From: Guillardia theta CCMP2712
Taxonomy: Eukaryota > Cryptophyceae > Pyrenomonadales > Geminigeraceae
NCBI RefSeq assembly: GCF_000315625.1
Contig: NW_005434623.1
Coordinates: 1 to 21,512, forward strand
DNA length: 21,512 bases
Direction: 5' to 3'
In this document: positions 1 through 8,072 of the stretch, piece after piece
Layout: the number at the start of each line of letters is the position of its first letter
How positions within the stretch are numbered: the first letter of the stretch is position 1
The notes under the pieces: model-generated
Database searches by the model: none
What the model was told of the DNA's origin: nothing
What the model saw: the letters and a program-made list of their open reading frames with translations, nothing else
Translations under genes and position numbers: made by a program

Positions 1-1443
1 TTCCAGGATCCCTTCCAAGTAGAAGGGCATGTCTTCCATCAAGCGTCGAGCCTCTGCCTTGGTCGCCAGGGAGAGAGCTATCAGGCTCCCATCCCAGCTG
101 AGCGTGTCACGATCCTCCTCGACCTCGACGCTGACCAGCGTCACGCCTATCCTTCTTGCTAACTCCAACATGGCTCGCTTGACTCTCGTGATCGATGTGT
201 TACCTCCTCCGCACAGCGCTTCCATCTCCTTCCTCGAGAAGCGGCCTGTGCTCATGCTTGACCTCGACTTGATCTGTACTCTGAAGCTGCTGCGCCCCGC
301 ATGATCTCTCTCGCGGAGTGCCCTCCTTTGCTTAGCAATCTTTCCCCTAGGAACGAAGGTGTCGGCTGTGAGCTCGACTGCAAACGTCTCTCTGAGCTTG
401 GCGTCGTCGCTGATGAGAGTGAGATGTACCCCCTCCATCGCCTCGCTCTCTCTGAACGAGGCCAAGGTCTGCTCGCAACTTGCCGTCGAAGGCGAGCTGA
501 GCACCCACTCCAGCTCTTTTTGCTGGAGAGTGCCAGTACTTGCCCCAACAGCAACATACGTCTTCGGGCTCGGCCCCTTGCGACCTCTCTGCCCAGGACC
601 CTGCACGAGCATGCCCGCAAGTGGTTGTACCTCTGCGGCTGCAAGAGATTGCGAGAGCAGCTGAAATCGATAGATCTGAGCTATGTCGGCCGTCGACATT
701 CCTCCAAGAGCTAAGAGCTGTGATAGCTCGGCAAGGCTCCCTCCCTTGCCCCAAGGTCCTCGCTTGGCTCGAAGCTTGAAGGACCGGTCATGTGCAATGC
801 TCACCTCTGTGGCTCTGAACGATCTGCCGTCTATGCAGTATTCTCTCCTGCCTTCCCATAGCTCCATGGCTGCTTCATTCCGAAGGAAGGAGACGGTGAC
901 TGAGATGTCGTCTGCTCGTGCTATCTCAGGTCTGTAAGGTGCTTTCCACATGATGGCCTTGTCGACTCCATCGACTGAGTCTACCATGAGACCCAGTTCC
1001 ATAAGCTTCGATTTCAACTTGTCTTCTTGTCGAACATACATCGAGGAGATGCCCAGGAGAGTCATGGAGATGAAGGAGGTCCCCTCGGTGCCTTCTGTGC
1101 CGATATATGTCTCGACATTCTGCTTCTTGGCCTCCTCCATCTGTTGTATAAACCATGCTCTCGACTCTGAGCTCCATTCCCTCAGAGAGTCTTCAAACAG
1201 GTCGCGTCTCGCCTGCCGACATGTTGAGCGGATGGCTTCAGCGATAGCGTCGGGGGTGCATCCCCCCTCAGCTCTGCAAGCATGAGCTGTCCTACTACCA
1301 GGATACCGCTTCGCGAAGCTCTTCACCCTCTCGACGAGGTCGGCGGCCTCTTCGACGTGGCCTCCAGAGCGCTCGCCCTGCGTGTATTGGCATGATCTCC
1401 GATACAGCAGGCTGCGAACGCTCTCATCATACTGTAGTACCAT
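1..1443 (-). CDS. Unrecognised long protein-coding frame, C-terminus beyond window
   Basis: One minus-strand frame stays open from an in-frame TAG at 1554-1552 (inside the telomere-like repeat) to base 1, about 517 codons. The first in-frame ATG is at 1443, which gives at least 481 residues; the stop lies outside the window. A random frame of this length in such sequence is improbable, so I call it coding. I recognise no family and see no reverse transcriptase, nuclease or zinc-finger motif. A basic Gly/Pro/Lys-rich linker (GPGQRGRKGPSPK) sits in the middle. It separates two stretches that could be small alpha/beta, perhaps RRM-like, folds: one around ISVTVSFLRNEAAMELWEGR, the other around LIALSLATKAEARRL near the window edge. 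This fold idea is weak inference. Lying against telomeric repeats, it may be a subtelomeric family gene or a non-LTR element ORF1-like protein. It is intronless over this stretch, unlike the clathrin gene. Confidence 0.6.
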   Translation of the reverse strand, partial: MVLQYDESVRSLLYRRSCQYTQGERSGGHVEEAADLVERVKSFAKRYPGSRTAHACRAEGGCTPDAIAEAIRSTCRQARRDLFEDSLREWSSESRAWFIQQMEEAKKQNVETYIGTEGTEGTSFISMTLLGISSMYVRQEDKLKSKLMELGLMVDSVDGVDKAIMWKAPYRPEIARADDISVTVSFLRNEAAMELWEGRREYCIDGRSFRATEVSIAHDRSFKLRAKRGPWGKGGSLAELSQLLALGGMSTADIAQIYRFQLLSQSLAAAEVQPLAGMLVQGPGQRGRKGPSPKTYVAVGASTGTLQQKELEWVLSSPSTASCEQTLASFRESEAMEGVHLTLISDDAKLRETFAVELTADTFVPRGKIAKQRRALRERDHAGRSSFRVQIKSRSSMSTGRFSRKEMEALCGGGNTSITRVKRAMLELARRIGVTLVSVEVEEDRDTLSWDGSLIALSLATKAEARRLMEDMPFYLEGILE

Positions 1444-1536
1444 GCTTAGAAAGCTGTTTGAACTATACGAACCTCTTGCTCGCAGCTTCCTCCGGTCCCC
1501 TTGCGCTCTCCCTACGCGCCGCAGAGCAGCATGCCT

Positions 1537-1562
1537 CCTAAACCCTAAACCCTAAACCCTAA
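1537..1562 (+). repeat. Interstitial telomere-like repeat, CCCTAAA units
   Basis: About 3.7 tandem copies of CCCTAAA (TTTAGGG on the minus strand), the plant/algal telomere unit. The orientation matches a left chromosome end, with the C-rich strand reading inward on plus, yet at least 1.5 kb of other sequence lies on the telomere side. It is therefore an internal telomeric stretch, left by end fusion, by insertion of an element at a chromosome end, or by subtelomeric recombination. Confidence 0.9.
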
Positions 1563-1605
1563 GGGGGGACTTGTCCTGCGCGCAGTTAAGTGAAGGTATC
1601 AGTTA

Positions 1606-1665
1606 AGTTTGGGGGACAGCAGTCGACAGGATTGGGTTTGGTTCTCGCTGTCTTTTCTCTTCTCG
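1606..1665 (+). repeat. Short dispersed repeat, compact copy
   Basis: This stretch shares ordered blocks with 21407-21506 at the right edge: AGTTTGG, GGGACAG, CAGT, a 17-base block GATTGGGTTTGGTTCTC, a block GCTGTCTTTTCTCT and TTCTCG. Here the blocks are nearly contiguous (60 bases); at the right edge GC-rich words separate them (100 bases). It lies just inside the telomere-like repeat. The surrounding non-coding gap 1563-1897 also has AGTTAAGT-type and TTAACTTAACTTTG sequence, and no gene was recognised in it. Confidence 0.7.
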
Positions 1666-1897
1666 CCGTTTGGCCGCTGTGCGACAGTAGTGTCAGGGTC
1701 AACCCTCCTTGACTCTCCTGATTGTCCTCGTACTGATTTTTAACTTAACTTTGAGTAAAGCAGTCCTCTAAACCCAGTCCTAAATCCGATCTGATGGGGA
1801 GTGAGCAAGCAAGGGGAGAAGGTCACTGAAAGCATACATAGAGAGAGAGATCACGAGCGGGTAAGACACCGAGGAAGAGCACAGAGTCGAGTGAAGG

Positions 1898-2935
1898 ATG
1901 AGAGAAAATTCTTCTCTGTTAAACCCTGAGATCCAGAGAGATAGATTATCAACTACGTTAGCGCGGATCCCAGTGAACTTAAACGGCCTAGCTCTTGGCC
2001 TCAGCGGCTTAGGATTGGCATGGAAAGCAGGAGATGATCTGCTCTTTCGTTCTCCCACCCTTCGTGGTTGCTCAGATATGGTTGCGATGTTCATGCTGAA
2101 CGCGTCTGGGTCCCTTATCTTGATGTACCTCTGCAAGCTCGTTGCTGCACCAAAAGCCTCGTTTGACGAGCTGAACTCAGCTGACTCCATCGCATCTTTG
2201 TGCACGATGGATATGGCGCTCATGTCGATAGCTCTGCTTCTGCGAATGCATGGAGTAACAGGGGCGAGCTTTCTTTTATGGTCTTGCGGATGTTTCCTTC
2301 ATTATCTCTTGCTCCTCTACTTCATCTATCGGGTCTTTGTGGTGGAGGGCTACAGCTGGTCCAAGTATCGCCCTTCATGGATGATTCCTCCGATAGGTAT
2401 CTGTATAGCAGCTGGAACAGGCTATGAGGTTGGTGTCGGCACGTTGGCAGATCTCTTCTTCTACCAGGGGCTTCTTGCATTTGCTTTCCTCTTCCCTGCT
2501 GCTGTTTTTCGCGCACATTTCTGCGGCTTGCCAGAAGAAGAGGTAAATGAACCGCAGTATGCTATCCTTGCGGCTCCATCTGCACTCCTTCTCTGCAACT
2601 GGATAACCATCGGAGGAGGCAGTCAAGACTGGCTCACTCACATTCTTTTCTTGGTCGAAATCTTCGCCGCATGTCTGGTTTTCGCAAAGATGCAAGTTTT
2701 CGCAAGATTTTCTTTCACGGTACATCAAGCCTCATTCACTTTCCCTGCAGACATAACAGCAAAGGCCATGATAATGTACACCTTGGTTGTCCTTCCTCAA
2801 AATTTCTTTTTTGCCTCTCTCAGTTTCATTCTTCTTGGTTTCGCTAGCATTGTTGTTTTGGTCGTCTCTTTGCGATATCTCACAGCTGCATTAGACGACA
2901 TAAGCGACAAGAGCCCGTTGACTCCTGTTGCGTAA
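1898..2935 (+). CDS. TDT family (TehA/SLAC1-like) anion channel or C4-dicarboxylate/tellurite transporter
   Basis: An uninterrupted frame of 345 codons, close to the usual 320-350 residues of TehA/SLAC1-type proteins. The protein is very hydrophobic with roughly ten membrane segments. The N-terminal segment starts IPVNLNGLALGLSGLGLAW (residues 24-42), the family's first-helix signature. FLHYLLLLYFIYRVF (133-147) is followed by PSWMIPPIGICIAA (159-172), which matches the family's conserved helix-loop. TFPADITAKAMIMY (281-294) matches the conserved late helix. Known members carry anions (chloride, nitrate, malate) across the plasma membrane or the bacterial inner membrane; which substrate applies here cannot be told. 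A charged loop (GLPEEEVNEP, 210-219) sits between the two halves. The gene has no introns, unlike clathrin, so bacterial origin or retroposition is possible. The start is the first ATG, in context GTGAAGGATGAG. I recognise the family with good confidence; function is inferred. Confidence 0.8.
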   Translation: MRENSSLLNPEIQRDRLSTTLARIPVNLNGLALGLSGLGLAWKAGDDLLFRSPTLRGCSDMVAMFMLNASGSLILMYLCKLVAAPKASFDELNSADSIASLCTMDMALMSIALLLRMHGVTGASFLLWSCGCFLHYLLLLYFIYRVFVVEGYSWSKYRPSWMIPPIGICIAAGTGYEVGVGTLADLFFYQGLLAFAFLFPAAVFRAHFCGLPEEEVNEPQYAILAAPSALLLCNWITIGGGSQDWLTHILFLVEIFAACLVFAKMQVFARFSFTVHQASFTFPADITAKAMIMYTLVVLPQNFFFASLSFILLGFASIVVLVVSLRYLTAALDDISDKSPLTPVA

Positions 2936-3736
2936 GTTAACGATCTAGAACCTTGTCGAAAAATTATGACAAATTTTCATGTTGATTGGTGTTCATGGAG
3001 GCAATATCAGATTTGTGATCTTAGTCGTAATGATTGCGATCAAAGCTCTGTTTTCTTGACCATCTTTTCAGCAATATTCTACGCCTCTAGTCGAGCTTCA
3101 CTTCTCTCTTTTGCTCCCGTTCCCCCCTTTTCACTCTCCTTTTGGCTTCTTTGGGGCTTTTAACCTATAAAACGAGCGCGAATACACACAAAGTTGTGCA
3201 GATGCTTGATACTGCAGATGATTCTATCTGCCTTTGAATTCAACAACCCAATTTGTTTGCTCCATTCTTTAGTCACAACCTAAAAATTCTCAAATTTGGC
3301 TTAGAAAGGAAGGAGGCTTGCGATTCTGTTTCTTGGCTGGTTTGATAGCAGCCTTCAGCTTGTTCTGATGCAAGATCAGCACATCAAAGGTCATGCAACT
3401 ATTGAAGAGCCAAAAGCACAAGATTGCAGTTCCCTACGCAAGATTGAGTTTGATCGCTTCAGGCTAGTACAAGGGTAGCACTTGCTTTGACAAGGCCAAG
3501 TAAGAAATAATATGAACTCATCCGAACGCCTCTCGATGCGTTGATTTCCTCAATGTGCATTGTTCCTCAACGCTGACTTCAGTTGCCGAGTTAGAAAACT
3601 GGGCACACAGATAGTTTACTAAATTTCAAACAAACTGGCAGGAAAAACAAGCCTGTATTTAGTTGTCTTTCTGCTGCTATCCGTTAAGCATTCAACCCAC
3701 TTTGCAAAACTTGGGGAGTCGGAGGGCGCAAAAAAT
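2936..3736. other. Intergenic region, no gene recognised
   Basis: Lies between the converging transporter (+) and AlkB-like (-) genes, so it holds the 3' ends of both. Moderately AT-rich. Short frames occur (for example 2966-3163) but look random in composition. A small inverted repeat, GCAGAT/ATCTGC, is present near 3214-3231. I see no RNA gene. Confidence 0.5.
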
Positions 3737-4889
3737 TCATGCACAAGATTGGTTGCAAGTCTTTTCCCCAAAAGCAAAAACCAAAGAAATGCGGTCATTG
3801 GATCTTCGAACCAGATTCTTGGGTGTCCCCCACCAGTCACAAAAGACCTCCTGCCCCCCGGCGATCTCGACCTGCAAGCCTGTCCTGATCGCATGTCGCC
3901 AAGAGTTCCTCGAAAGACCGGAGAAGAGCACAAGGGTGCGATGCTTCACGAGCACGTCCACGTCCTGATCCGTCCACGACTTGAGCGCGATCTGCACGGG
4001 GTCCTTGCGCTGAAACTCCCCTGGGGGGACGAAGGTGATTACAGAGTTGGAGAGCAGGTTGAGGATGAACACGTTTTCGCCATCCTGCAGAGGATCGAGA
4101 TGAGGGTCGAGCTTGAAGAAGCCGTTGGTCCTCCGGTTGATGGTCAGGTCTCGCGGCTTACCGACGCAGAAAGCTCGAGAGTCCTGGATGGACTCCAAGA
4201 TTGCTCTGAGAGCCGGAGGGACTTTATCTACTTTGAAATCATCACCGTATCCCCATGGCGCTGCTGACTGCTCGGGAAACTCTTGTCTTCCTGTCACCCG
4301 TAGCGTGTTGCCAATATCCAGACTCTTCTTCACCTCCTTCTTCTCGTCCATGACCAACACCCCCCCATCCCCGTGATGTGAGTACCCGTGTGCCGCAAGC
4401 ACCTCACTGGCCTCACGCAAGGCGATGGACGCCAGGGCCTCCGAGCAGAAGTCGGGTTGAACGCGAATGCCAAGATGGTCTAACTTCTCGGACGTGAGCT
4501 TGCCCCCTTCATTGCAAGTCACTTGCAGGTAACATGTGCACACATGCGCTACCTCCAACGCGAATGCATCGCTCGACGTCTTCACGTAGCACCTGAGACA
4601 AGGCAGTGAGCGTTTAGAAGAACACAGGAACAAGAGGCACGACAGGACGATGACACTTGGACCTCAGCGTCTCCTGCGGTAGCTCGTCCTCCTCCTTGGC
4701 CTGTATCCACGGCTTCCACAGGCTTCGCCTTCCGTCCGAGCTCATCAGTCGCGCATGATACGGCGGCGTAGTGGTCTGCAGGCGTCGTCCCGTGGAGAAG
4801 CCATAAGCGCTTCTCCACTGCAGGTATCGCCCTCGAGAGCCATAGACGCTTGTCAGCACGGCCTGCCTGGCTCTCATCGCCATCGTCAT
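3737..4889 (-). CDS. AlkB-like 2-oxoglutarate/Fe(II)-dependent dioxygenase, two exons
   Basis: Exon 1 is 4889-4663, the intron 4662-4593 (GTCCAA...CTCAG, 70 nt) and exon 2 4592-3737; the join keeps frame and gives 360 residues. The catalytic core fits the AlkB type of double-stranded beta-helix dioxygenase. N-x(5)-G leads into an HxD iron pair (PHLDP, about H240 and D242). WRHAIRTG supplies the distal histidine (about H309), and NDRISLVFAF the 2-oxoglutarate-binding arginine (about R343). Family members oxidatively demethylate nucleic acids or modify proteins; the substrate here is unknown. The first 51 residues contain no Asp or Glu and many Arg, Ser and Thr (MTMAMRARQAVLTSVYGSRG...), so import into mitochondrion or plastid is likely. 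ALKBH7 of animals is mitochondrial, but orthology is not shown. The non-consensus GTCC donor is also used by clathrin intron 1, which supports it. The start codon lies 76 bases from the duplication edge, so upstream control sequence may have been duplicated too. Confidence 0.75.
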
Positions 4890-4964
4890 GGCGAGGGTGC
4901 TGATGACGGGTGGTCTTAAGGATGCAAACAGGGGTACAGTAGTTGGGTACTGTCAAGGGGGTTT

Positions 4965-6516
4965 AGGGGAGCCCACGCCTAGCCATGTAGGGCGCAACCT
5001 GGGTTGCAAGAATGTCTTGCTTACCAGCTCATTCTTATGGCGTCTTCATGTGCGAAGATGGCAGACTAGGAGAAACATCTGCTACTCATGTCCGGAGCTC
5101 AAGTGCGAGACCCTTGAAATAATTGATTCAATTCCAAGCATTGATCATCTTTAATAAAAAGAGCATGACGTCTCATGAAAGGTGTGAATAGCAGGAGATA
5201 TTAAAGCATAGAGCTTGAGAATGATTCGATCGGTTCTGTGTTAGTTACTTTCTGAGATTTGGCCATCACCGTGCATGCGACACAGCAGCATCGCCTTGCC
5301 GCGAGCTGTCTCAGATCCTGAGGTCTACAGACATTCTCGTCTATGGCAATCACTCGTAATCATGCTATCAGCTACCAGAGAGCTCACCCCGAAAACAGGC
5401 CGAGCTTGCAGACAGAACTGCCCACCAAGACGCAACCCAACAAGGTAGCTGGTCTTGCTTCACATATCCTCAGGCTCTCCTCAAGCTATAAAAGCAAGCA
5501 ACGACTCAGATGTTTATCACCAGCATGGAAGGAAGTAACATGCGATCAAGCTACAGCACAGGCAATGTGAGGAGCATGTGAGTAGAGTTCAACTGATGCG
5601 GAAGGTCTCAGGGGCATGTTGGGCATGAGGGAAGAGGAAACAAGCGATGAGAAGCGATTTAACCAGCGACACTCCCTACACCTCAAGCAGGACAAGAGGA
5701 GACATCTAGAAGTGAGTGGCCATGCCCGGCATTCCCATCCCAGGCATCGAGCCCATGTTAGGAACGCTCATGCCAGGCATCCCCATGCCGCCCATAGTCG
5801 CCATGCCGCCCATGTTCATGCCCATTCCACCCCCCATTTGCGAGTAAGCATCCATGCCTGGGCCCTGCGAGTTTCTTCACAAACGAAGAGGAATGAACGC
5901 AAAGTCAAACCATGGTGAGCATGAGGGGACCTCCCTGCATGGACATGTCCACACCCATTCCCGCCTGCTGCTCCATGGCCTCTTGATGCTTTTTGTCTTC
6001 CTCCTTCTTCTCGCTCTCAATCACGAGCTGATCAACCTGATATTATGTCACGAGGGGAATGTACATCTCTCGGATGATCACCTTGGCCGTGTAGTTCTTG
6101 GTGACCTGAAGGAGGGTTGGTCGGTCAGAGCTTGACAGAAGCATCGGCAGATCCATCGCACCTGAATGACGTAGGGCATGGCGTAGTCCATGATGTTGTT
6201 GCGCCATGCAAGCTCCATGACAACATCCGGCCTGACCAGCTCAAAGCAGGTGAAGAGACAAGCGGCAAAGCACTCCTTGGCCTCAACCTGACAGGGTGTC
6301 AGACTAACAAGTGCCTGCAGAACACAAGGCTGCATACCTCCACAAAGAAGCGCAAAAGTTGCTCGACCAGCTCCGGATCCTGAGAGGTAGCAGCAACGTG
6401 CATGGCATCTTTGTACAGCTTGTCTTTCTTTGAGAGTTCCAAAGCCTGGGGGAGAAAGTAAGATTGACTTTGCTTCAGTCCGAAGGTACGTACCTGCCCA
6501 TATCTCTTGTTCTTGG
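4965..6516. repeat. Tandem duplication, copy A (left)
   Basis: A 1552-base unit repeated immediately to the right at 6518-8072, separated by one base (C at 6517). Comparing the two by eye I find only a substitution (A at 5220, T at 6773) and a 3-base difference in a CTT run (near 6009 versus 7562, one CTT more in copy B). The unit contains 741 bases downstream of the clathrin stop plus the last five full clathrin exons and part of a sixth. No separate gene was recognised in 4965-5705. Confidence 0.95.
5706..6516 (-). pseudogene. Headless 3' fragment of clathrin heavy chain in duplication copy A
   Basis: Carries the last 23 bases of clathrin exon 55 (6516-6494) and complete copies of exons 56-60 (6445-6338, 6287-6162, 6105-6082, 6036-5911, 5864-5706), with every splice site and the stop TAG intact. 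Upstream of 6516 it joins the far end of copy B, not exon 54, so it lacks the first 54 exons and any start. It encodes the trimerisation region and the Met/Gly-rich tail, with one Lys fewer than copy B in the acidic-basic segment (EKKEED against EKKKEED). It could still serve as alternative terminal exons if transcription reads through copy B and splices into copy A. Confidence 0.85.
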
Positions 6517-6517
6517 C

Positions 6518-8072
6518 AGGGGAGCCCACGCCTAGCCATGTAGGGCGCAACCTGGGTTGCAAGAATGTCTTGCTTACCAGCTCATTCTTATGGCGTCTTC
6601 ATGTGCGAAGATGGCAGACTAGGAGAAACATCTGCTACTCATGTCCGGAGCTCAAGTGCGAGACCCTTGAAATAATTGATTCAATTCCAAGCATTGATCA
6701 TCTTTAATAAAAAGAGCATGACGTCTCATGAAAGGTGTGAATAGCAGGAGATATTAAAGCATAGAGCTTGAGTATGATTCGATCGGTTCTGTGTTAGTTA
6801 CTTTCTGAGATTTGGCCATCACCGTGCATGCGACACAGCAGCATCGCCTTGCCGCGAGCTGTCTCAGATCCTGAGGTCTACAGACATTCTCGTCTATGGC
6901 AATCACTCGTAATCATGCTATCAGCTACCAGAGAGCTCACCCCGAAAACAGGCCGAGCTTGCAGACAGAACTGCCCACCAAGACGCAACCCAACAAGGTA
7001 GCTGGTCTTGCTTCACATATCCTCAGGCTCTCCTCAAGCTATAAAAGCAAGCAACGACTCAGATGTTTATCACCAGCATGGAAGGAAGTAACATGCGATC
7101 AAGCTACAGCACAGGCAATGTGAGGAGCATGTGAGTAGAGTTCAACTGATGCGGAAGGTCTCAGGGGCATGTTGGGCATGAGGGAAGAGGAAACAAGCGA
7201 TGAGAAGCGATTTAACCAGCGACACTCCCTACACCTCAAGCAGGACAAGAGGAGACATCTAGAAGTGAGTGGCCATGCCCGGCATTCCCATCCCAGGCAT
7301 CGAGCCCATGTTAGGAACGCTCATGCCAGGCATCCCCATGCCGCCCATAGTCGCCATGCCGCCCATGTTCATGCCCATTCCACCCCCCATTTGCGAGTAA
7401 GCATCCATGCCTGGGCCCTGCGAGTTTCTTCACAAACGAAGAGGAATGAACGCAAAGTCAAACCATGGTGAGCATGAGGGGACCTCCCTGCATGGACATG
7501 TCCACACCCATTCCCGCCTGCTGCTCCATGGCCTCTTGATGCTTTTTGTCTTCCTCCTTCTTCTTCTCGCTCTCAATCACGAGCTGATCAACCTGATATT
7601 ATGTCACGAGGGGAATGTACATCTCTCGGATGATCACCTTGGCCGTGTAGTTCTTGGTGACCTGAAGGAGGGTTGGTCGGTCAGAGCTTGACAGAAGCAT
7701 CGGCAGATCCATCGCACCTGAATGACGTAGGGCATGGCGTAGTCCATGATGTTGTTGCGCCATGCAAGCTCCATGACAACATCCGGCCTGACCAGCTCAA
7801 AGCAGGTGAAGAGACAAGCGGCAAAGCACTCCTTGGCCTCAACCTGACAGGGTGTCAGACTAACAAGTGCCTGCAGAACACAAGGCTGCATACCTCCACA
7901 AAGAAGCGCAAAAGTTGCTCGACCAGCTCCGGATCCTGAGAGGTAGCAGCAACGTGCATGGCATCTTTGTACAGCTTGTCTTTCTTTGAGAGTTCCAAAG
8001 CCTGGGGGAGAAAGTAAGATTGACTTTGCTTCAGTCCGAAGGTACGTACCTGCCCATATCTCTTGTTCTTGG
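6518..8072. repeat. Tandem duplication, copy B (right), containing the functional clathrin 3' end
   Basis: A 1555-base partner of 4965-6516. The right breakpoint falls inside clathrin exon 55, after which sequence is unique and continues the gene. The left end of the unit (AGGGGAGCCCACG) corresponds to 4965, 76 bases upstream of the AlkB-like start codon. The junction has a single unmatched base and no long microhomology, which suits end-joining more than recombination between repeats. Confidence 0.95.

Noticed and set aside
301-714. Plus-strand frame of 137 codons and neighbouring minus frames at 252-754
   Set aside because: They are shadows of the longer continuous minus-strand frame that runs from 1551 to base 1.
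3619-3933. Minus-strand 104-codon frame as an alternative C-terminus for the AlkB-like protein
   Set aside because: It is in another frame from the catalytic core, and the core frame ends naturally at 3737 just after the conserved RISLVFAF segment.
4888-5154. Plus-strand frame whose last 60 or so codons recur at 6507-6707
   Set aside because: The recurrence is due to the tandem duplication of DNA, not independent conservation; no domain or upstream signal is visible.
5616-5918. Plus-strand His/Arg-rich 100-codon frame, repeated at 7169-7471
   Set aside because: It is the antisense of the clathrin Met/Gly-rich tail exon; its composition follows from GGCATG repeats.
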